Assembly: GCA_964649825.1 (NCBI GenBank)
Contig: CAZYQW010000058.1
Coordinates: forward strand, 1 to 64,000
Length of the DNA stretch: 64,000 nucleotides
Direction: 5' to 3'
Source of the DNA: CAZYQW01 sp964649825
GTDB taxonomy: Bacteria; Planctomycetota; B15-G4; JADJEK01
Notes under the pieces: generated by a model
Database searches by the model: none
What the model was told of the DNA's origin: nothing
Seen by the model: only the letters and a program-made list of their open reading frames with translations
Program-made: the position numbers and the translations under genes
Shown: in pieces, positions 7,578 through 17,046 of the stretch
Position numbering within the stretch: position 1 is the stretch's first letter
Layout: each line of letters opens with the position of its first letter

Positions 7578-8711
7578 TCAAGTCGCGGCGCGCAGACGCG
7601 TCGCGAGGCCGTCGTGTCCAGCCACCGCCGCCCATACGGCGGGTGCCGTTCCATGGACGTCGTCCAACGCGTTCGCGTCGGCTCCATGCGAGAGCAGGAT
7701 CTCGACGGTGTCCGCATGTCCACCATACGCCGCCTCGTGGAGCGCGGTGACGCCGCGATACGGAGCGGCAGTAGGATCGACCCCACGGTCGAGCAGGAGC
7801 GACACCACCGAGGTCTGGCCGTGCTGCGCGGCTCGGACCAGGGCGCGGGCTCGCTCGGCCGGATCGGATGAGCCGAGGGACGACTCGACCCGATCGATCA
7901 CGCCCAAGCCCGCCGCGACGACCAGGCCCTGCACCTTGGCGCCGCCGGCGAGCAACGCCGTCACCGCGGCGTCGTGGCCGAACTCCATCGCGAAGCGCAG
8001 CGGCGCCCCGCTCCCGTCGACTCCATCGACGGCGGCGCCGTGCTCGAGCAGCAGGTGGACCACGGCGGCCTGCGTCCCGGCCAGGGCGGGGTGGGCGCTC
8101 GTGACGAGGAGGGAGAGCGGCGTCTGGTTCACGTCGCCGCTGTACGTCGCGGCGATCGCGTCGACTTGCGAGCCCCGGTCCAGAAGGAGCGCGACGATCT
8201 CGGCGAGGTTCCGCGGCGACGACTGCCGGCGCATTTCGATCCCGTTGGCGGCGCCGTAGTGCAGCAGCGTGCACCGGTGGCCGTAGGGGGAGCGAGCGTG
8301 GACGAGCTCGGGTGCGGCATCGATCCGTTCCCGCAACCGCCCGAGGTCCCCCGCGGCGATCGCGTCGGCCGCCTCCTCGAACGCGGGGTCGAGCCGTCGC
8401 TCGCACCCGGCGGTGACGTCGTCCCACGAGCCGAAACCGTGCTCGACCGCGACCGCCTCGCGCGCGTCGTCGAGGTCGACGGCGGCGGCCAGGATGTCGG
8501 CGGACTCCTTCATGAAGAGTCGCGGCAGCCCACGGAGCGGCACCGCGCAATCGGAGTTGCCCGCCGCGTGCTCGTCGAGGAGCGCCGCGGCCAGGCGGGC
8601 GAGGACGTCGAGGACGAGGAGCGCCGGGGGCCGATCGCCGAAGAGGCGCTGGAATCGTCGTGCACTGACCTGGACGTGGGGGTGGATCCAAACGTCGTCG
8701 ATGAAGCTCAC
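7578..8711 (-). CDS. Ankyrin-repeat protein
   Basis: A 377-residue cytoplasmic protein with several ankyrin repeats in its C-terminal two thirds, for example AAVVHLLLEHGAAVDGVDGS, TSVVSLLLDRGVDPTAAPYR and ALHEAAYGGHADTVEILLSH. The N-terminal ~100 residues are a separate, unrecognised helical region with LPRLFMKESADILAAAVDLD. Ankyrin repeats bind other proteins, so the partner rather than a reaction defines its job; the downstream DUF1569 gene is in the same transcript. The GTG at 8711 (VSFIDDVW) was chosen because upstream in-frame sequence has no coding character and runs over the repeat array at 8781-8830. Confidence 0.85.
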   Translation of the reverse strand: MSFIDDVWIHPHVQVSARRFQRLFGDRPPALLVLDVLARLAAALLDEHAAGNSDCAVPLRGLPRLFMKESADILAAAVDLDDAREAVAVEHGFGSWDDVTAGCERRLDPAFEEAADAIAAGDLGRLRERIDAAPELVHARSPYGHRCTLLHYGAANGIEMRRQSSPRNLAEIVALLLDRGSQVDAIAATYSGDVNQTPLSLLVTSAHPALAGTQAAVVHLLLEHGAAVDGVDGSGAPLRFAMEFGHDAAVTALLAGGAKVQGLVVAAGLGVIDRVESSLGSSDPAERARALVRAAQHGQTSVVSLLLDRGVDPTAAPYRGVTALHEAAYGGHADTVEILLSHGADANALDDVHGTAPAVWAAVAGHDGLATRLRAAT

Positions 8712-9091
8712 GAGCCGCGTTTCCTTCGAAGCCAGACCGGCGAAACCAGACCATGGGCGAAGCAGACCGGGTCGCATCCTACCGATCGGGGCCGATCCCT
8801 GCCGATCGAGGCCGATCGGGGCCGATCGGGGCGCGATGACGCTCCGGGCCGTCCTCGCCCGCCGCTCGCCCGGCCCTCGCCCAGGCGGACCGTCCGTTCG
8901 AGAAACCACCAAGCCGCCACCCTCGCGCGCCGTTTCCCTTTCACGTCGCTGCGGAGCGACGGGTCTGATGTTACGGCTCGGCTGCGTCACTCGATGTAGC
9001 ATGGCCGATACAACGCAGGTCGGGAGGAATCGCCGCGACGCGTGATCCCTCTCGCGGTTTCGATTCGTCCGCGTCGGAGTCCTCGATAATC
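8712..9091. other. Divergent intergenic region with tandem-repeat array
   Basis: 380 bases between the minus-strand ankyrin gene and the plus-strand cytochrome/PKD gene, so it should hold two divergent promoters. It contains the 10-base repeat array at 8781-8830 and, just before the plus-strand start, a GATAAT hexamer at 9085-9090 that resembles a -10 element. No gene is supported inside it. Confidence 0.5.
8781..8830. repeat. Five tandem copies of a 10-base palindromic unit
   Basis: Unit RCCGATCGGG: ACCGATCGGG, GCCGATCCCT, GCCGATCGAG, GCCGATCGGG, GCCGATCGGG. The core CCGATCGG is an 8-base perfect palindrome, so the array presents the same palindrome about once per helical turn on the same DNA face. 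It sits 70 bases upstream of the ankyrin gene start within a divergent promoter region. Confidence 0.75.
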
Positions 9092-11770
9092 GTGATGATC
9101 GTGATCGTTCGCGTCCTTGGTCTTCCCCTCGTGGCGGCAGCCCTCGTCACCGCGGTCGCGGCGACGCCTCCGGGCCCGCGGCGCGACACCCCCGATCCGG
9201 TCTACTTCGAGGACGTGGTTCTGCCGTTCCTGGACGCGAACTGTGCGACGAGCGGCTGCCACGCGTCGCCGGGATCGGGACGGCTCTTCCTCGAGCGTTC
9301 GGACTTCGCGGGGAACCTCTCGCGCGAGCAGGCGGAGCGGAACCTGCAGACCGTCCTCCAGTTCGTCGAGTTCGGCGCGCCCAAGCAGAGCCGGCTGGTG
9401 TTGAAGCCGCTCGCCAAACGCGACGGCGGGCTTCCCCACAGCGGCTCGAACTACGACTTCCGCGAGACGTCCGAGGCGTATCGCCTGCTGGCCGACTGGA
9501 TCGATGGAGCCGAGCTCGAGAACGTCGCGCCGATCGCTGACGCGGGGGCGGAGTCGCAGGCGAAGTGCAACCAGACGATCCGACTCGACGGCTCGAAGAG
9601 CCGCGAGCGGCGCGGCCGCCCGCTCACGTACCGCTGGGCGGTCGCGTCCCGGCCGGAGGCGAGCACGCCGATTCTCAAGGAGTCGGAGACGGCTCACCCG
9701 GAGTTCCGGGCCGATCGCGAAGGTGTGTACACCCTGTCGCTCGTCGTCGACAACGGCGACCTCGAGAGCGCGCCGAGCACGACCACGGTCGAGGTCGACA
9801 ACCTGCCGTTCGTGCTCGAACCGGCCGAGGCGTTTGCCCGGGCCACGGGGTTCTACGTGGCCGACGACGAGGCGGCGTCCGGCGGGCGCGCGCTTCGCGT
9901 CGGGCAGGAGGGAGCGAACGGCAGCGCCGAGGCCGAGTTCGACCTGATGATCCCGGAGAGCGGCCCGTACACGATCTTCGCCCGCGTCCTGGTCGAGCCG
10001 GAGGCGGACGGACTCACGTTCCGGTTCGACGACGGTCCGGAGGTGGCGCTCCAGTGCGAGCCGACCGGTGGCTACCGCTACGTCGCGGTGGCGGGATCCT
10101 CGGGGTCCTCGCGTCTCGACGAGGCCGGAGGAGACGTCGTCACCGGCGGCGCCGAGGTGAAGGGCGGCCGGCTCCACCTGTTCGGATCCGGCGCGCGGCC
10201 GGCGCGGTTCGACTTCGGTCGTGCGTTCGCGAGCGGCGCGCTGAACGCGACGGTGCGGTTCGCGGAGCCATCGCGAGACGAGCTCCACCAAGCCGCGCTG
10301 CTCGCGGTCTTCGACGTCCGCGATCGGCACAACTTCGCCTTCGCCGGGTACGAGCTCGGCCGCGGCCGCGTCGTCCTCGGACGGAGCGTGGACGGCCGGC
10401 GCGAGGTGCTGGCGAGCGAGCGCGTTCCGTGTCGCCCGGAGGTCGACCTTCCGCTCCAGGTCGGCATTCGCGACGACAGGGCGTACCTGTTCCTCGACGA
10501 GGGTCGGTTCATCGAGGCGAAGCTCGGCGTGCCGGGCGGCGGAGGGCTCGGTCTGTTCGCGACCACCGCGGCGTCGATCGACGATCTGCGGGTGACGAGC
10601 GCGGACGTGGTGGTCGTCGAGAATCGGTTCGACGACGAGGGGCGGCCGGAGGGACACCTGAGCTCGGGTCCGCACCGTCTGTTCGTCCGCGCGGACGGCG
10701 AGCGCGCTCCTGCGCTGGATGAGATCCTGCTCACCCGCGACGACTTCGAGGGCAGCATCGACGAGGCGGCGCGACGCGAGATCCGCGCGCTCTACATCGA
10801 CTGCCTCGGACGGACGCCGACGTCGATCGAGATGAAGATGGCGGCCGGCCTCGACCGCGCCGCGCTCGCGCGCCGCCTGATCGGCTCGCTCGAGTTCTAC
10901 GAGACGGTCTACGAGAACGAGCTCTACTACTTCCTGCTCCTCGACGACTTCCGCCCCTCCACGCCGGAGATGAACTCGATCCCGGCGCGGCTCGCGAACG
11001 GCCAGCTCACGCTCCGCGACGCGATCCAGGAGATCGTGATCTCCCAGTACTTCAACGCGCGCAATCCCGGTAACGACACGTTCGTGTCGGTCGTGCTCGA
11101 ACAACTCCTCGGCATCGTGGTGCAGGACGACGTGAAGGTCCTCGACGCCGGCAAGAAGATGTACGACGGCTACAAGGTTCGGGTGTTCGGGACCGAGGGG
11201 AAGAGCCAATCGGACCTCGTCAACATCGTCATGGCCGAGCCGCGGTTCGCGCCGACGCTCCTCGCGCGTCACTTCGAGCGCCTGTTCCACGCGCCGCCGC
11301 CGAAGGGCGATCTCGCACGCTGGGCCGAGCGGTTCGCCGACGATCCGAGAGCGTACGAGACGATCGTGGCCGAGTGGCTGCTGTCCGACGCGTATGACCA
11401 GGTGCTCGCGCGCTTCCGCCCGAAGTCGGACATGACGTGGATCCGGTCGCTGTACATCGACGCGCTCGAGCGGAAGCCGACCTTCGAGGAGTATCGGAAC
11501 TTCCGCAACGCGCTCCAGGCGCTGTCGGACTCGGCCGCGCTCCGCTCGGTCCTCGCGAAGGTGATTCTCGACTCGGGCCGCGTCGCACTGCCGGCGAAGG
11601 AGGCGATGGAGCCGCGCGCGTTCGTCGAGGAGCAGTTCTCGCGATACTTGGCACGAACGCCGACCGCCGAGGAATCGGCGGCGTTCATCGACGCGCTGAA
11701 CGATCCCGGGTGCGAGCCCCGAACGATCGTCCACGCGATCGTGAGCAGCACGGAATACCAGAACTATTAG
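9092..11770 (+). CDS. Large secreted protein: cytochrome-like, PKD and LamG-like domains, helical repeats
   Basis: 892 residues with a signal peptide (residues 1-25). Domains in order: a planctomycete-type cytochrome domain whose heme motif is C51-ATSG-C56-H57, i.e. CX4CH not CX2CH (residues 35-130); a PKD/Ig-like domain (about 135-240, with IRLDGSKSRERRGRPLTYRW); a carbohydrate- or ligand-binding-like beta domain (250-330); a LamG-like region (350-520); and a C-terminal helical part with three similar segments, ALYIDCLGRTPTSIEM, SLYIDALERKPTFEEY and QFSRYLARTPTAEE, reminiscent of DUF1549/DUF4214 proteins. Start may be the GTG at 9092 or the ATG at 9095. It heads a tightly packed unit of exported proteins. 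Probably extracellular or surface-anchored; substrate unknown. Confidence 0.8.
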   Translation: MMIVIVRVLGLPLVAAALVTAVAATPPGPRRDTPDPVYFEDVVLPFLDANCATSGCHASPGSGRLFLERSDFAGNLSREQAERNLQTVLQFVEFGAPKQSRLVLKPLAKRDGGLPHSGSNYDFRETSEAYRLLADWIDGAELENVAPIADAGAESQAKCNQTIRLDGSKSRERRGRPLTYRWAVASRPEASTPILKESETAHPEFRADREGVYTLSLVVDNGDLESAPSTTTVEVDNLPFVLEPAEAFARATGFYVADDEAASGGRALRVGQEGANGSAEAEFDLMIPESGPYTIFARVLVEPEADGLTFRFDDGPEVALQCEPTGGYRYVAVAGSSGSSRLDEAGGDVVTGGAEVKGGRLHLFGSGARPARFDFGRAFASGALNATVRFAEPSRDELHQAALLAVFDVRDRHNFAFAGYELGRGRVVLGRSVDGRREVLASERVPCRPEVDLPLQVGIRDDRAYLFLDEGRFIEAKLGVPGGGGLGLFATTAASIDDLRVTSADVVVVENRFDDEGRPEGHLSSGPHRLFVRADGERAPALDEILLTRDDFEGSIDEAARREIRALYIDCLGRTPTSIEMKMAAGLDRAALARRLIGSLEFYETVYENELYYFLLLDDFRPSTPEMNSIPARLANGQLTLRDAIQEIVISQYFNARNPGNDTFVSVVLEQLLGIVVQDDVKVLDAGKKMYDGYKVRVFGTEGKSQSDLVNIVMAEPRFAPTLLARHFERLFHAPPPKGDLARWAERFADDPRAYETIVAEWLLSDAYDQVLARFRPKSDMTWIRSLYIDALERKPTFEEYRNFRNALQALSDSAALRSVLAKVILDSGRVALPAKEAMEPRAFVEEQFSRYLARTPTAEESAAFIDALNDPGCEPRTIVHAIVSSTEYQNY

Positions 11771-11809
11771 TTAGGATGGCACCAGCCGGATCCGCGGAAG
11801 GACGTGAAC

Positions 11810-13015
11810 ATGACGAACCTCGAGCCGAGAACGCCTGACCAGCGCCGCGACGGCGTGGACCGGCGCACGTTCCTCAAGACCGGGGTCGCGCTCGGCGCCA
11901 CGGCGGCCGGGCTCGGCCTGGATCGATCCGCGATGGCGCGGGCGCTCCTTGGCTCGCCGTTCAAGACGAAGCACGTCATCCTGGTGGCGTTCGCCGGTGG
12001 CGTGCGCAGCAAGGAGACGATCGGGACGCCGGAGAACGTCCCGAACCTGATGCGCATTGCGAGCAGCGGCGTGGTCTGCCCCAACATGAAGGCGCAGAAC
12101 GTCGGGCACTACGGAGCCGCGCTGTCGATCTTCACCGGCAATACCGAGGTGTTCGGGATCCGAGAGAATGCACGCTCCAGCAACCCGACCGTGTTCGAGT
12201 ACATCCGCAAGCAGCTCGGTTTGTCGGCGAACTCGGTCTGGCTCTCGACGACGGGCGGCAACCAGCAGGTCAACTACTCGCACGGCACGCACTCGAAGTA
12301 CGGTGCGAAGTTCGGCGCGAACCTGATCTCGCCCGAAGGCGTCTTCAACACGGAGTTTCGCGACATCCTCGACGAGTTCGGGACGCCGAAGATCCCGACC
12401 GAGGCCGAGGCGCGCGCGACGACGAAGCTGCGCGGCCTGCTCGACGGCGCCGCGCGGAAGCCGGCGTCCGGCGAGCGGGTCAGGAACGATCCGCAGAACC
12501 TGCGGAACATCGAGGAGTTCATCCTGAAGGAGATCTCCGGCCGGAACACGCGGCTCACCGGGCCGGGCGCGGCCGACGCGAAGGCGGTGCGCGTGGCGAC
12601 GAACATCATGCGGGTCTTCCGGCCGACGTTCCTCGGCGTCGCCCTGAACCAGCACGACACGGCGCACGGCAGCTTCAACGGCTACGTCGAGATCATCCGC
12701 CGCAACGACCAGGAGATCGGTCACCTCTTCGACGCCGTCCTCGCCGACCAGGAGCTCCGGGACTCGACGTCGATCCTCGTCCTCCCCGAGTTCGGCCGCG
12801 ATCGCGACCTGAACGAACGCAACGGGCTCGACCACGGCGACGGCTCCGAGGAGCTGGGTCGCGTCGCGATGATCGCGTGGGGCCCCGACTTCCAGAAGGG
12901 GAAGACGGTGAAGCAGGTGGCCGACACGTTCGACGTTTGTCCGACCGTCTGTCGCCTCTTCGGTGCCGAGGCCGAGTACTCGAAGGGCAAGTCGATCAAG
13001 GGGATCTTTGCGTAG
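11810..13015 (+). CDS. Tat-exported DUF1501/sulfatase-fold protein
   Basis: 401 residues. The N-terminus has a classic twin-arginine signal, DRRTFLKTGVALGATAAGLG, so it is exported folded. The body has the alkaline-phosphatase-like arrangement of DUF1501-type planctomycete proteins: KHVILVAFAGGVRSKET, NVGHYGAALSIFTGNTEV and a C-terminal ILVLPEFGRDRDLNERNGLDHGDGSEE-type metal-site region with two Asp/His clusters. The nucleophile position normally Cys/Ser/Thr in the fold is not obvious, so catalysis is uncertain. ATG 11810 is preferred over GTG 11804 because AAGGA lies 7 bases upstream. DUF1501 genes typically sit beside planctomycete cytochrome genes, as here. It overlaps the next gene by a few bases. 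Confidence 0.8.
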   Translation: MTNLEPRTPDQRRDGVDRRTFLKTGVALGATAAGLGLDRSAMARALLGSPFKTKHVILVAFAGGVRSKETIGTPENVPNLMRIASSGVVCPNMKAQNVGHYGAALSIFTGNTEVFGIRENARSSNPTVFEYIRKQLGLSANSVWLSTTGGNQQVNYSHGTHSKYGAKFGANLISPEGVFNTEFRDILDEFGTPKIPTEAEARATTKLRGLLDGAARKPASGERVRNDPQNLRNIEEFILKEISGRNTRLTGPGAADAKAVRVATNIMRVFRPTFLGVALNQHDTAHGSFNGYVEIIRRNDQEIGHLFDAVLADQELRDSTSILVLPEFGRDRDLNERNGLDHGDGSEELGRVAMIAWGPDFQKGKTVKQVADTFDVCPTVCRLFGAEAEYSKGKSIKGIFA

Positions 13016-16000
13016 CCGGCGAATCCACCTCATGGCCGGGGTCTCGCTCGGGCTCCTCGGCGTCCTGCTGGCGTGCCGTCTGTTGGCCGCGCCGGCGCCG
13101 CGCGCGCCCGTCCTCGTCACGAGCGCGCCGGCGCCCGCGCGAGCGACCGGGACGGACAACTGCCTGACCTGCCACTTCGGGATCGAGGAAATGCATCCGT
13201 GGGAGCCGCTGTCGTGCACCGACTGCCACGGCGGCGACGGACGGGCCGAGACGAAAGAGGAGGCGCACGTGGCGCCGAGCCGACCGATGCCGAACGACGA
13301 GCGCGTGCTGCCGCTCGACTTCGACCTCGACTACCTTCGGTTCAAGAACCCGAGCAACCTGCGTGTCGTCGACCGGACGTGCGGAACCTGTCACGCCGCG
13401 GCCTGCGGGGATCTCGCCCGGTCGCTCCATGGCACGACCGCCGGACACCTGTGCGACGGCATGTACGAGTGCGGGATCCTCGCGTCGCGCGGCTCGAAAT
13501 ACGGGATGTTCCTCGTGGGGGCTGACGCGGATCTCGCCGGCGAGGCGCCGCCCGGCGTCCCGACGCTCGAGCAGCTCTACGCGCTTCCGGGTTTCGACGG
13601 GAAGAAGCCGCGAGACGAGTTCGGCACGCACTATCGCGACCTGCCGCCGAAGAACTGCGTCCGCTGTCACCTGTGGGCGCCCGGAGTGGCGGTGCGCGGC
13701 CGGCTCGGGATGGACGGCGACTACCGCTCGGAAGGCTGCGCGGCGTGTCACGTCACGTACGCGAACGACGGTCTCTCGAAGGGCGGCGACCCGACCGTGG
13801 ATCGTTTCGAGCCGGGACATGCGGTCCGTCACGAGCTAACGAGCCGCATCCCGACCGATACCTGCACGCACTGCCACTACGGAGACGCCTCGATCGGGCT
13901 GAACTTCCGCGGCCTCGCGCAGCTCTACCCCGGCCAGCCGGCCGGGCCCGACGTGCCCGGCACGACCGACTCGCGGCTGAACCAGACGTTCTACATCGAC
14001 GACGACGCGGTCACGCCGCCGGACGTGCATCACGAGCGGGGGATGCACTGCATCGACTGTCACACCGTCAAGGACGTGATGGGCGACGGCCAGCTCTACG
14101 GGCAGATGCCGGCCGCGATCGAGATCGAGTGCGTCGATTGCCACGGCACGGTGACGAGCACGACGAACTTCCGGACCTCGCGCGGCCGCCCGATCGAGAA
14201 CCTGAAGAAGGACGGCGGCCGCTTCGTGCTGGTGTCGAAGGTGACGGGCAAGGAACACCCCGTGAAGCAGGCGATGCACGTGGTCAACCCCCGGCACGCC
14301 GACTACAACCCGAAGGCCGCGAAGGCGATGACGGCCGAGCACGAGCGGCTCGAGTGCTACACGTGCCACGGGAGCTGGAGCCCGAACTTCTTCGGCTTCC
14401 ACTTCGACCGTCACGAGCAGTTCACGCAGCTCGACTTGATGACCGGCGAGCGGACGCCGGGTCGCGTCAACACGCAGGAGAAGGTGTTCGCCACGTTCCG
14501 GGGCCTCTATCTGGGCTGGAACTCCGAGGGGATGATCGCGCCGTACATGGTCGGGTTCAGCTCGATGGGGTCGGTGTACGACGCGAAGGGCGAGGTCGTC
14601 TTCGATCAACGGATGCCGGTGACCGCGGCCGGCCTGTCCGGCATGACGATGATCCACCATCAGCTCCACACCACGCGGAAGCAGGGGCGTGGCTGCGCCG
14701 ACTGCCACCGCAACCCGACCGCCCTCGGGCTGGGCTCGCCGAACGCGAACTTCGCCCTCGCGCGGAACTTCATCTTTGTCGGGTCATCGCGTGGCCTCGA
14801 CGTGCTCGCGCTCGACCGCAAGCAGGTCACCGACACCGTGCCGGTGGCGACGCTGCCGATCTTCGGCGTGACGAACGTCGCACTCGACGTCGAGCCGCTG
14901 CAGGGGTTCGCGCGCCGCGCCTACCTTTCGGTGGCGCGGCGTGGAATCGCGGTCGTCGACCTCGAGAACGCCGCGTTCCCGCGCGAAGTCGGATTCGTCG
15001 AGGCGGACGACCCGCGGGCATCGGTCGTCGCGGCCAACCGCCTCTACGTCGCGGACGGCAAGGGCGGCCTCAAGACGTTCGACGTCACCGACCGCGAGAG
15101 GCCGCGACTCCTCTCGTCGCTTCCGCTGAGCGATGCGCGCGACTTGGCGCTGAACTGGCCACACGTGTTCATCGCCGACCATGAGCAGGGCCTCGTGATC
15201 GTCGACGTGTCGCGGCCGGAGACCCCGGTTGTACGTGGCATCGCCGATCTCGACCGTGATGAAGAGGGTCCGGCCGAGGCCGTCGACGTCGCGATGCTCG
15301 TGATCCCGAGCCGGCCCGAGAACGGCGCGGGCATGGGCGAGCGCAGCCCTACCCAGATCCTCGCCGGCGTCGCCTGCTCGAGCCAGGGGCTGCGCGTCGT
15401 CGACGTGACCGACCCGGAGAAGCCGTTCGTCTATCCGAACTTCGGCCTGCTGGGACGGCAGCGGACGGAGGGGCTGCGGACGACGAGCGTCGCCGCGATT
15501 TCGAAGGTCGACCTGGGATCGCCGGACGGCGGCATCCCGACGCAGGAGAACGACTACTTCGTGGCGACGACGGTCACGGCCGACCGCACGCAGGGTCGGC
15601 TCTCTCTGGTGCAGGCGACGCGGCCGTACCAACCGAAGCTGGTCGACTCGGAAAGTATCCACCCGTTCGCCGAGGACATCAGCGTCGTCAACGTGTTCAA
15701 CCCGCCGTTCCTCCAACAGTTCGTCCTGATCGCGGCCGGCAATCAGTTCCAGATCGCCGAGATCACGAAGTCCGACGGAATCGAGTTGATCGCGTCGTTC
15801 GCGGGCCTGCGCGGCGCGGGCTCGGTCGCGGTCGAGGCAATGCCGCTCGATCGACTCGTCGACGAGGCGGGCTCGCCCTGGAAGGACATCTCCCACGATG
15901 GTGCGCGGTTCTTCTCGCGCGCCGAGATCGACAAGATCCTGAGAGCTCCGATCCTGCGCAGCTTCGAGCAGATCGGACCGACGACCCCCGCCGCGAAGCA

Positions 16001-16019
16001 GGGGAAGTCCGAGAAATGA
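13008..16019 (+). CDS. Exported decaheme c-type cytochrome fused to an LVIVD-type beta-propeller
   Basis: About 1003 residues. Ten CxxCH heme-attachment motifs are visible (CLTCH, CTDCH, CGTCH, CVRCH, CAACH, CTHCH, CIDCH, CVDCH, CYTCH, CADCH), all within the first ~580 residues. The C-terminal ~420 residues form a propeller with repeats such as GLKTFDVTDRERPRLLSSLP, GLVIVDVSRPETPVVRG and GLRVVDVTDPEKPFVYP (LVIVD-like). A TTG start at 13008 with AAGGGG upstream gives a basic N-region before the hydrophobic signal (MRSRRIHLMAGVSLGLLG); ATG 13032 would lack positive charge. LLAC in the signal resembles a lipobox but the following residues are still hydrophobic. Likely periplasmic or outer-surface electron transfer; partner unknown. 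Confidence 0.88.
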   Translation: MRSRRIHLMAGVSLGLLGVLLACRLLAAPAPRAPVLVTSAPAPARATGTDNCLTCHFGIEEMHPWEPLSCTDCHGGDGRAETKEEAHVAPSRPMPNDERVLPLDFDLDYLRFKNPSNLRVVDRTCGTCHAAACGDLARSLHGTTAGHLCDGMYECGILASRGSKYGMFLVGADADLAGEAPPGVPTLEQLYALPGFDGKKPRDEFGTHYRDLPPKNCVRCHLWAPGVAVRGRLGMDGDYRSEGCAACHVTYANDGLSKGGDPTVDRFEPGHAVRHELTSRIPTDTCTHCHYGDASIGLNFRGLAQLYPGQPAGPDVPGTTDSRLNQTFYIDDDAVTPPDVHHERGMHCIDCHTVKDVMGDGQLYGQMPAAIEIECVDCHGTVTSTTNFRTSRGRPIENLKKDGGRFVLVSKVTGKEHPVKQAMHVVNPRHADYNPKAAKAMTAEHERLECYTCHGSWSPNFFGFHFDRHEQFTQLDLMTGERTPGRVNTQEKVFATFRGLYLGWNSEGMIAPYMVGFSSMGSVYDAKGEVVFDQRMPVTAAGLSGMTMIHHQLHTTRKQGRGCADCHRNPTALGLGSPNANFALARNFIFVGSSRGLDVLALDRKQVTDTVPVATLPIFGVTNVALDVEPLQGFARRAYLSVARRGIAVVDLENAAFPREVGFVEADDPRASVVAANRLYVADGKGGLKTFDVTDRERPRLLSSLPLSDARDLALNWPHVFIADHEQGLVIVDVSRPETPVVRGIADLDRDEEGPAEAVDVAMLVIPSRPENGAGMGERSPTQILAGVACSSQGLRVVDVTDPEKPFVYPNFGLLGRQRTEGLRTTSVAAISKVDLGSPDGGIPTQENDYFVATTVTADRTQGRLSLVQATRPYQPKLVDSESIHPFAEDISVVNVFNPPFLQQFVLIAAGNQFQIAEITKSDGIELIASFAGLRGAGSVAVEAMPLDRLVDEAGSPWKDISHDGARFFSRAEIDKILRAPILRSFEQIGPTTPAAKQGKSEK

Positions 16020-16029
16020 GGACTCGCCG

Positions 16030-17046
16030 ATGACTCCGTTCAAAGCCCCGACCTCCGTCACGTCCATCGCATCCATCGCTTCGATCGCATCCGTCGCGAT
16101 CGTGGCCGTCTCGGCCGCGGCGTTCGGCTTCGAAGGAGACGAGGTCGCGATGAAGCCGAAGGAGATCATCAAGAAGTACGACCTCGACGGCGACCGCAAG
16201 CTCTCGCAGGACGAGTTTCGACAGTTCAAGGGCAACCGCTACCTCTTCCGTCAGATCGACGCGAATCGCGACGGATTCGTCACGGTCATGGAGCTCGAGG
16301 CGCGCGTCGTGGCCGGCAAGCTCGACGAGTCCTCGCTCGTCTATCTGGTTTCGCTCGACGATCGCACGCCGCTCTACGACCTGGTCGACTTCGACCTGAA
16401 CGGCGACGGGCGGATCAACCCGAAGGAGTACCGGCGCTACGTGTTCGAGTTGGCCGACCAGAACGACGACGAGGCGATCGACCGGCTGGAGGCGGAGTAT
16501 CTCGCGCGCGCGCAGCCGTTCGCGTCGGAGTTCTCGAACGACGCCGAGCGGGTCCTCGCGCGCTACGACCGGTCGCGCGACGAGCGAGTCTCGTTCGCCG
16601 AGTTCAAGCCGGACCTGAAGTTCTTCAAGACCTTCGATCGGGACGGCGACGGGCAGATCGCGGCCGACGAGCTGACGTACCGAGGAGAGAAGGGGCTTGC
16701 CGCGTTCGCGAACATGGACGTCGACGCGCTGATCGAGCGGTACGACCGCAACAAGGACGGCGTCCTGCGGATCGCTGAGCTTCCGGGCGGCCAGGGGCTC
16801 GCCGGCATGCTCGACCGCGACCAGGACGGCGAGATCACGCGCGACGAGCTGGACCGCGTGTTGAAGTACGCGCAGCGCGAGCAGTTCGCCACCATCCCGG
16901 CGTCGTTCTTCGACCGATTCGACCTCAACGACGACCGCAAGGTGACGCGAGACGAGTTCGCGGGCGACGCGACGACGTTCGCTCGGATCGACTTGAACGG
17001 CGACGGAGTGATCACGAAGTCGGACGTGAAGCCGATCCGACCGTGA
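16030..17046 (+). CDS. Secreted protein with about ten EF-hand motifs
   Basis: 338 residues. A signal peptide built from short imperfect repeats (SVTSIASIASIASVAIVAVS) is followed by about ten EF-hand loops, including DLDGDRKLSQDEF, DANRDGFVTVMEL, DLNGDGRINPKEY, DRDGDGQIAADEL, DRDQDGEITRDEL and DLNGDGVITKSDV. Most keep the Asp at positions 1, 3, 5 and the Glu at 12, so calcium binding is expected; DQNDDEAIDRLEA and DRSRDERVSFAEF are less canonical. It follows the decaheme cytochrome by 10 bases and overlaps the next gene, so it belongs to the same transcript. It may stabilise or tether the extracellular redox proteins through calcium; that is inference. Confidence 0.9.
   Translation: MTPFKAPTSVTSIASIASIASVAIVAVSAAAFGFEGDEVAMKPKEIIKKYDLDGDRKLSQDEFRQFKGNRYLFRQIDANRDGFVTVMELEARVVAGKLDESSLVYLVSLDDRTPLYDLVDFDLNGDGRINPKEYRRYVFELADQNDDEAIDRLEAEYLARAQPFASEFSNDAERVLARYDRSRDERVSFAEFKPDLKFFKTFDRDGDGQIAADELTYRGEKGLAAFANMDVDALIERYDRNKDGVLRIAELPGGQGLAGMLDRDQDGEITRDELDRVLKYAQREQFATIPASFFDRFDLNDDRKVTRDEFAGDATTFARIDLNGDGVITKSDVKPIRP

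Noticed and set aside
8781..8830. CRISPR array
   Set aside because: Units of 10 bases are directly adjacent without spacers; no cas genes.
8987..11734. Long minus-strand open frame (over 900 codons) opposite the cytochrome/PKD gene
   Set aside because: It mirrors the codon structure of the plus-strand gene; composition is Arg/Glu/Val-rich with no motifs. GC-rich genes commonly leave such antisense frames.
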